The translations under genes and the position numbers were made by a program. A stretch of DNA of 64,000 nucleotides, from assembly GCA_937877625.1 (NCBI GenBank), contig CALFJG010000043.1, positions 1-64,000 of the forward strand. The letters run 5' to 3'. Below, one piece after another: positions 60,001-64,000 of this stretch. The notes beneath the pieces were generated by a model. The model was not told the origin of the DNA. It was given only the letters and a program-made list of their open reading frames with translations, and did not search any database. Numbering within the stretch: position 1 is the stretch's first letter; every line of letters starts with the position of its first letter. The stretch comes from an uncultured Prevotellaceae bacterium. GTDB lineage: Bacteria > Bacteroidota > Bacteroidia > Bacteroidales > Bacteroidaceae.

Positions 60001-60807
60001 AAGCACTTCGTTACGCTCTATAGAAACCACCTCACCCGTGTCTTCGTCAACAAAGTCTTCTACCCAACTCTTCAGCACGCGAGCGGCGAGCTTCCCATCT
60101 ACAGCCTTCTTCAAGGCGGTGCGATTAACCTTTATCTCCTCCGCTAAATCGAAAATCTGCAGGATTTCTTTATCGGTCTCAAAGCCAATGGCGCGCAAGA
60201 GCGTTGTCACAGGCAACTTCTTCTTGCGATCGATGTAGGCGTACATCGCATTGTTAATATCCGTAGCGAACTCTATCCACGAACCTTTGAAAGGTATGAT
60301 GCGAGCACTATAAAGTTGTGTCCCGTTGGCGTGAATACTGGAGCCAAAGAACACACCAGGCGAACGGTGTAACTGTGAGACCACAACACGTTCGGCACCA
60401 TTGATAATAAAAGTGCCATTTGGCGTCATATATGGTATTGTACCCAGAAAAACGTCTTGAACACGAGGCTGAAAATCTTCGTGATCAGGATCCGTGCAAT
60501 AGAGATTTAACTTGGCCTTGAGAGGCACACTGTACGATTGACCACGCTCTAAACACTCTTGTATGGAGTAGCGAGGCGGATCAATGTAATAATCTACAAA
60601 CTCAAGAACAAAGTTGTTGCGCGTGTCTGTGATAGGAAAGGTCTCTGCAAAGACTTTATACAATCCATCGTTCTTACGAAGTTCAGATGGTGTATCAAGT
60701 TGTAGAAAGTCTTTGAAAGACTGCAACTGCACGTCAAGGAAATCAGGATAGAGCATCGGGTTCTTGACGGAGGCAAAATTAACGCGTTGGTTGATGACTT
60801 TAGACAT
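57001..60807 (-). CDS. rpoB: DNA-directed RNA polymerase subunit beta
   Basis: A 1268-residue subunit. The rifampicin region reads [20 protein letters not shown] followed by [20 protein letters not shown], with wild-type residues at the usual contact sites. The C-terminal clamp region includes [17 protein letters not shown]. Family order is complete from the N-terminal [20 protein letters not shown]. It is preceded by an attenuator-like hairpin after rplL. Confidence 0.99.
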   Translation of the reverse strand: [1268 protein letters not shown]

Positions 60808-60896
60808 TCTTTACTTGAATGAGGAGAAAATAAATAAACTGCGGGAGAATAATCGCGAGGAATTATGTGTACTGAAAAGCGGTAAACGCAAAGACA

Positions 60897-60935
60897 CAAA
60901 AAGGTTAAGAACCCTCTACCAGAGGATTCTTAACC
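60897..60935 (-). promoter_or_regulatory. Attenuator-like hairpin between rplL and rpoB
   Basis: GGTTAAGAA and CCTCT (60903-60917) pair with AGAGG and TTCTTAACC (60921-60935) around a 3-nt loop. On the minus strand it is followed by TTTTT. It has the form of an intrinsic terminator inside the operon, where partial read-through would lower rpoBC relative to rplJL. It could instead be an RNase III site as in E. coli. Confidence 0.75.
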
Positions 60936-60968
60936 CTCACCCTCATTAGGAGGGCTATGTCATAAAAG

Positions 60969-61346
60969 TTAGGCTACTTCTACCTCGGCACCAGCCTCTT
61001 CGAGAGCCTTCTTCAGTGCCTCAGCCTCTTCTTTACCTACGCCTTCCTTGAGCTTGCTGGGAGCACCATCTACGAGATCTTTAGCTTCCTTCAAACCAAG
61101 GCCGCAAGCCTCTTTGACTGCCTTAACAACCTGCAGCTTTGCAGCGCCAGCACTCTTGAGAACAACGTCGAACTCGGTCTTTTCAGCAGCGGCCTCTGCA
61201 GCACCAGCAGCAGGACCTGCAGCAACTGCAACAGCAGCAGCAGCGGGCTCAATGCCGTACTCTTCTTTGAGAACGTTAGCCAACTCATTTACTTCTTTTA
61301 CTGTCAAATTTACCAATTCTTCAGCAAGGGCTTTGATGTCTGCCAT
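60969..61346 (-). CDS. rplL: 50S ribosomal protein L7/L12
   Basis: A 125-residue stalk protein that recruits translation factors. The N-terminal dimerisation helix is followed by an alanine-rich hinge (AAAAVAVAAGPAAGAAEAAA) and the compact C-terminal domain (LKEAKDLVDGAPSKLKEGVG). It occurs in several copies per ribosome and is bound through L10, whose gene is upstream. Confidence 0.98.
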   Translation of the reverse strand: MADIKALAEELVNLTVKEVNELANVLKEEYGIEPAAAAVAVAAGPAAGAAEAAAEKTEFDVVLKSAGAAKLQVVKAVKEACGLGLKEAKDLVDGAPSKLKEGVGKEEAEALKKALEEAGAEVEVA

Positions 61347-61470
61347 TTTTCTTAAAAGTATTTTGATTTGTTTATATTAAGGTGAATTAAGAAACTATCA
61401 TAGTCGGCCTCCCGACGATTTTGTTTACCTTGTGTCCGTGCCTACTACGATGAGTAAAAATGGTTGAAAA

Positions 61471-61989
61471 TTATTCGGGACGCTCGCCAAGTGTTTTAAG
61501 TACACCGTGAATGGTTTGTCCACCGCTCTGCAATGCAGAAACAACATTCTTGACCGGCGATTGTAGCAAGGCAACCAGTTCGCCAAGCAATTCCGTCTTG
61601 CTCTTGATAGCACAAAGAGCTTCCAATTGATCTGCACCAACATAAATGCTCTCTTCGGCATAAGCACCTTTCAAACCAGGAATCCCGTCCTTAGCTACTT
61701 CTTTTATGAGTTTGGCTGGAACATTAGCCGTATTACAGAAGAATACAGCCGTGCTTCCTTTCAAACAAGCATATAACGGGGAGAAGTCAACCTGAGAGGC
61801 CTCCATTGCTTTTTCAAGCAACGTATTTTTTACTACCACCATCTTGACTTCCTGCTGAAAACACTTACGGCGCAAAGCACTGGTCTCAGCAGCATTCATA
61901 CCCGTCACATCTACGAGGTAGAAGTGAGCATATTTTTCCAGTCCCTCGCCGAGCGACTGAATGAGCAATTGTTTATCTTCCTTCTTCAT
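61471..61989 (-). CDS. rplJ: 50S ribosomal protein L10
   Basis: A 172-residue base of the ribosomal stalk. MKKEDKQLLIQSLGEGLEKY and the KMVVVKNTLLEKAMEAS segment match bL10/uL10. In many bacteria the L10-L12 complex binds its own leader to repress translation; no such site was confirmed here, though the 15-bp gap to rplA is too short to hold one. It is separated from rplL by 124 bp. Confidence 0.96.
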   Translation of the reverse strand: MKKEDKQLLIQSLGEGLEKYAHFYLVDVTGMNAAETSALRRKCFQQEVKMVVVKNTLLEKAMEASQVDFSPLYACLKGSTAVFFCNTANVPAKLIKEVAKDGIPGLKGAYAEESIYVGADQLEALCAIKSKTELLGELVALLQSPVKNVVSALQSGGQTIHGVLKTLGERPE

Positions 61990-62004
61990 AGCTATGCAAT
62001 TGGA

Positions 62005-62697
62005 TTATTCTACAATCTTAGTGTCTATCTTAACACTTTGACTCATAGTGGATGAAAGATAAATGCTCTTGATATACGTACCTTTGGCAGCAGCGGGTTT
62101 GAGCTTCACAATCGTGTTGATAAACTCACGAGCGTTATCTACCATCTGTTCAACGGTAAAGGAAACTTTACCAATGGAAGCATGTACAATACCCGTTTTG
62201 TCTACCTTGAAGTCAATCTTACCTTGCTTCACTTCACGAATAGCTTTCGCTACGTCCATCGTTACGGTACCACTCTTAGGATTCGGCATAAGACCACGCG
62301 GGCCGAGTACACGTCCCAGCGCACCAATCTTACCCATTATGGCGGGCATCGTGATGATTACATCAACATCTGTCCAACCACCTTTAATCTTCTCGATATA
62401 TTCATCGAGACCTACATAGTCAGCGCCTGCTTCTTTAGCAGCGGTTTCTGCCTCAGGGGGGCAAAGACAGAGTACGCGCACCACTTTACCCGTACCATGG
62501 GGAAGGGAAACAGTGCCGCGAACCATCTGGTTTGCCTTACGCGGGTCAACACCCAAACGGATGTCTATATCTAAGGAAGCATCAAACTTAGTAAAGGTTA
62601 TTTCCTTCACCAACTGTGCTGCCTCGGACAGCGTATAAACTTTCCCAGCTTCAACCTTTTCGGCAACTGATTTCTGATTTTTGGTCAGTTTGCTCAT
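62005..62697 (-). CDS. rplA: 50S ribosomal protein L1
   Basis: A 230-residue protein of the L1 stalk, which helps release deacylated tRNA. Recognised by FTKFDASLDIDIRLGVDPRK, VRGTVSLPHGTGK, and the signature GPRGLMPNPKSGTVT. Length is normal. L1 commonly represses the L11-L1 message by binding its leader. It is 30 bp after rplK. Confidence 0.98.
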   Translation of the reverse strand: MSKLTKNQKSVAEKVEAGKVYTLSEAAQLVKEITFTKFDASLDIDIRLGVDPRKANQMVRGTVSLPHGTGKVVRVLCLCPPEAETAAKEAGADYVGLDEYIEKIKGGWTDVDVIITMPAIMGKIGALGRVLGPRGLMPNPKSGTVTMDVAKAIREVKQGKIDFKVDKTGIVHASIGKVSFTVEQMVDNAREFINTIVKLKPAAAKGTYIKSIYLSSTMSQSVKIDTKIVE

Positions 62698-62727
62698 TGT
62701 TCTGATTGATTTAGAATTGATAAAAGG

Positions 62728-63165
62728 TTACCCGGGGAAGTCTCCCTGAACAGTGATACCCATACTACGTGCCGTGCCAGCTACGAGTTTCATAGCACTT
62801 TCCACGGTAAAGCAATTCAAGTCGGGCATCTTGTCCTCAGCAATGCGACGCACCTCATCCCAACTAATAGAAGCTATCTTCTGACGGTTGGGCTGGGCTG
62901 AGCCACTCTTTTGCTTTGCTGCCTCAAGCAATTGGATTGCGACAGGGGGAGTCTTTACCACAAAGGTGAAAGATTTGTCTGTATAGTAAGTTATCACTAC
63001 AGGCAACACCTTTCCGGCTTTCTCCTGAGTCCTGGCGTTGAACTGCTTGCAGAAATCCATAATATTAATTCCCTTAGCACCGAGAGCCGGGCCTACGGGA
63101 GGGGACGGATTTGCAGCACCTCCTTTAATCTGTAACTTGATTAATCCAGCAACTTCTTTTGCCAT
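62728..63165 (-). CDS. rplK: 50S ribosomal protein L11
   Basis: A 145-residue protein of the GTPase centre on 23S rRNA, needed for RelA activation by uncharged tRNA. IKGGAANPSPPVGPALGAKG is diagnostic, and the C-terminal RNA-binding part ends MKLVAGTARSMGITVQGDFP. The 85-bp gap to nusG is the likely place for L1 autoregulation. Confidence 0.98.
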   Translation of the reverse strand: MAKEVAGLIKLQIKGGAANPSPPVGPALGAKGINIMDFCKQFNARTQEKAGKVLPVVITYYTDKSFTFVVKTPPVAIQLLEAAKQKSGSAQPNRQKIASISWDEVRRIAEDKMPDLNCFTVESAMKLVAGTARSMGITVQGDFPG

Positions 63166-63250
63166 CTTGATTAAAATAATTAGTGATTAAGCTGATCAAT
63201 ATATGAACAGCGATTGTCGCATAAAAGTATAAGGCACGTAACACTACCTT

Positions 63251-63790
63251 CTACTCTCGCACGACTTGCATAAAACCTACATCCATCGGGGCACTGCGAC
63301 CGAACACCTTGACGGCCAAAGTAAGCTTCTTCTTATCGTTATTGACTTTCTCAACAACGCCCGAAAAACCTTTGAATGGCCCATCAGTGACTTTCACAGC
63401 GTCGCCTACGTTGAACGGAATTACCACGTCCACATCCTGGTTCTGCAACTCGTCAACACGCCCGAGTAGGTGGTTCACTTCGTGCAGAGGGAGCGGCGTA
63501 GGATTGTCCAGTCCACCGAGGAAACCGAGACAATTCGGTGTTTGCCTCAGTTCGTGGGCGACCTCTCCTACCAACCTAGCTTCTACGAACACATAGCCCG
63601 AAATAAGATTGTGATCCTTCACGACACGCTTAGAGCCGCGCTGTTGAACAACCTTTTCGGTGGGAATTAATACTTGGCTTACATTATCTTTATAAAAGCC
63701 GTTCTTTATCTGGGTGTCGATGTATTCTTTCATCTTACCCTCTTTCCCACTGACGGCACGCAATACGTACCAATTCATTTCTTGAGACAT
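63251..63790 (-). CDS. nusG: Transcription termination/antitermination factor NusG
   Basis: A 179-residue RNA polymerase-binding factor. The N-terminal NGN domain starts NWYVLRAVSGKEGKMKEYID and contains LISGYVFVEARLVGEVAHEL. The KOW domain reads VGDAVKVTDGPFKGFSGVVE. Bacteroidetes NusG promotes pausing control and couples transcription to translation. It lies 17 bp after secE, the usual pairing. Confidence 0.97.
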   Translation of the reverse strand: MSQEMNWYVLRAVSGKEGKMKEYIDTQIKNGFYKDNVSQVLIPTEKVVQQRGSKRVVKDHNLISGYVFVEARLVGEVAHELRQTPNCLGFLGGLDNPTPLPLHEVNHLLGRVDELQNQDVDVVIPFNVGDAVKVTDGPFKGFSGVVEKVNNDKKKLTLAVKVFGRSAPMDVGFMQVVRE

Positions 63791-63807
63791 AGTGTGCTAA
63801 GAATGGT

Positions 63808-63999
63808 TTAGGAGTGATAAATGAGCTTCATCAAGTTGTCGAAAACGGTGTCTTCAACGAACACTATCAATGCAATCACAATGGAAGCAATAAGTACGAC
63901 GATTGCAGTGTGCGTGAGCTCTTTCCTCGTTGGCCATGTGGTTTTGAATGCCAATTCTTCGTAGCACGCTTTGCAATATGTTGCAAATTTCTTAAACAT
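63808..63999 (-). CDS. secE: Preprotein translocase subunit SecE
   Basis: A 63-residue single-span membrane subunit of the SecYEG channel. The cytoplasmic EELAFKTTWPTRKELTHTAI segment, including the conserved TWP, precedes one membrane helix (VVLIASIVIALIVFV). It is the short one-helix form. The ATG is two bases from the right edge, so the gene is complete but its promoter and upstream neighbours are not in the window. Confidence 0.95.
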   Translation of the reverse strand: MFKKFATYCKACYEELAFKTTWPTRKELTHTAIVVLIASIVIALIVFVEDTVFDNLMKLIYHS

Positions 64000-64000
64000 A

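Noticed and set aside
52669..60807. Many long plus-strand open frames opposite rpoC and rpoB (for example 53188-53946 and 58582-59205)
   Set aside because: They are antisense to highly conserved genes, have no recognisable domains, and arise from codon bias.

Overview
The window is a chromosomal segment from a member of the Bacteroidales, most likely a Prevotellaceae (Prevotella sensu lato). The clues are Bacteroidetes promoters (a -33 TTTG and a -7 TAnnTTTG) ahead of many genes, a fused MurF-alanine racemase, a secreted protein ending in a type IX secretion-like sorting motif, families typical of this phylum (GSCFA, DUF3822, DUF4250, DUF6965-like, DUF3791-like), and the conserved secE-nusG-rplKAJL-rpoBC order. 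Most of it is ordinary housekeeping DNA.

Layout. 0.2-6 kb: an AraC regulator divergent from purN-recO, then a large secreted surface protein. 6.5-7 kb: tRNA-Glu and rpsT. 7.2-10.6 kb: the accessory part. It holds a decayed GNAT toxin-antitoxin module, then two intact modules (PIN toxin; RelE/YafQ-like toxin). The two intact modules have different cargo but share the same 5' repeat (promoter) and 3' repeat (terminator plus leader), and a beheaded surface-protein gene lies between them. 10.7-14 kb: hpt-adk-obg-pgeF. 14-19.8 kb (minus): tig, clpP-clpX, a small protein and a GH20 hexosaminidase. 20-30.5 kb (plus): Na/Pi transporter, histidine kinase, GSCFA protein, murF-alr, lipoproteins, secreted nuclease and a transglutaminase-like protein. 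30.5-34.5 kb: glycosyltransferase, pta, a helix-hairpin-helix protein and a nucleosidase. 34.8-41.2 kb (minus): nudC, a two-gene small-protein unit, a type IIG-like restriction-methylation gene overlapping relA, and a small protein. 41.3-45.1 kb (minus): phosphohexomutase, rsmD, DUF3822, VanZ-like and DUF4250. 45.6-50.4 kb (plus): two zinc-ribbon membrane proteins, a RecD-like helicase and a CoA-transferase. 50.4-52.5 kb: msrA, a uracil-DNA glycosylase-like gene and an amber-interrupted lipoprotein. 52.6-64 kb (minus): the rpoBC-ribosomal protein-nusG-secE operon, read away from the right edge.

The most unusual content is non-coding. (1) A ~192-bp mobile repeat (MITE) occurs as three full copies and one partial copy. 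It has 17-bp inverted ends, an internal TAnnTTTG element, and a central stem-loop in which one base pair has changed on both sides between copies. Insertions have rewritten two gene ends, replaced the upstream half of one promoter, and landed directly ahead of murF-alr. (2) The toxin-antitoxin modules look like exchangeable cassettes with common ends. (3) Two intergenic loci carry tandem palindromic repeats. (4) A perfect 16-bp inverted repeat covers the divergent pta/glycosyltransferase promoters. Several genes appear broken: the GNAT module, the 52-kb lipoprotein (amber), the zinc-ribbon protein (frameshift), the DUF3791-like gene (MITE) and the truncated surface gene.
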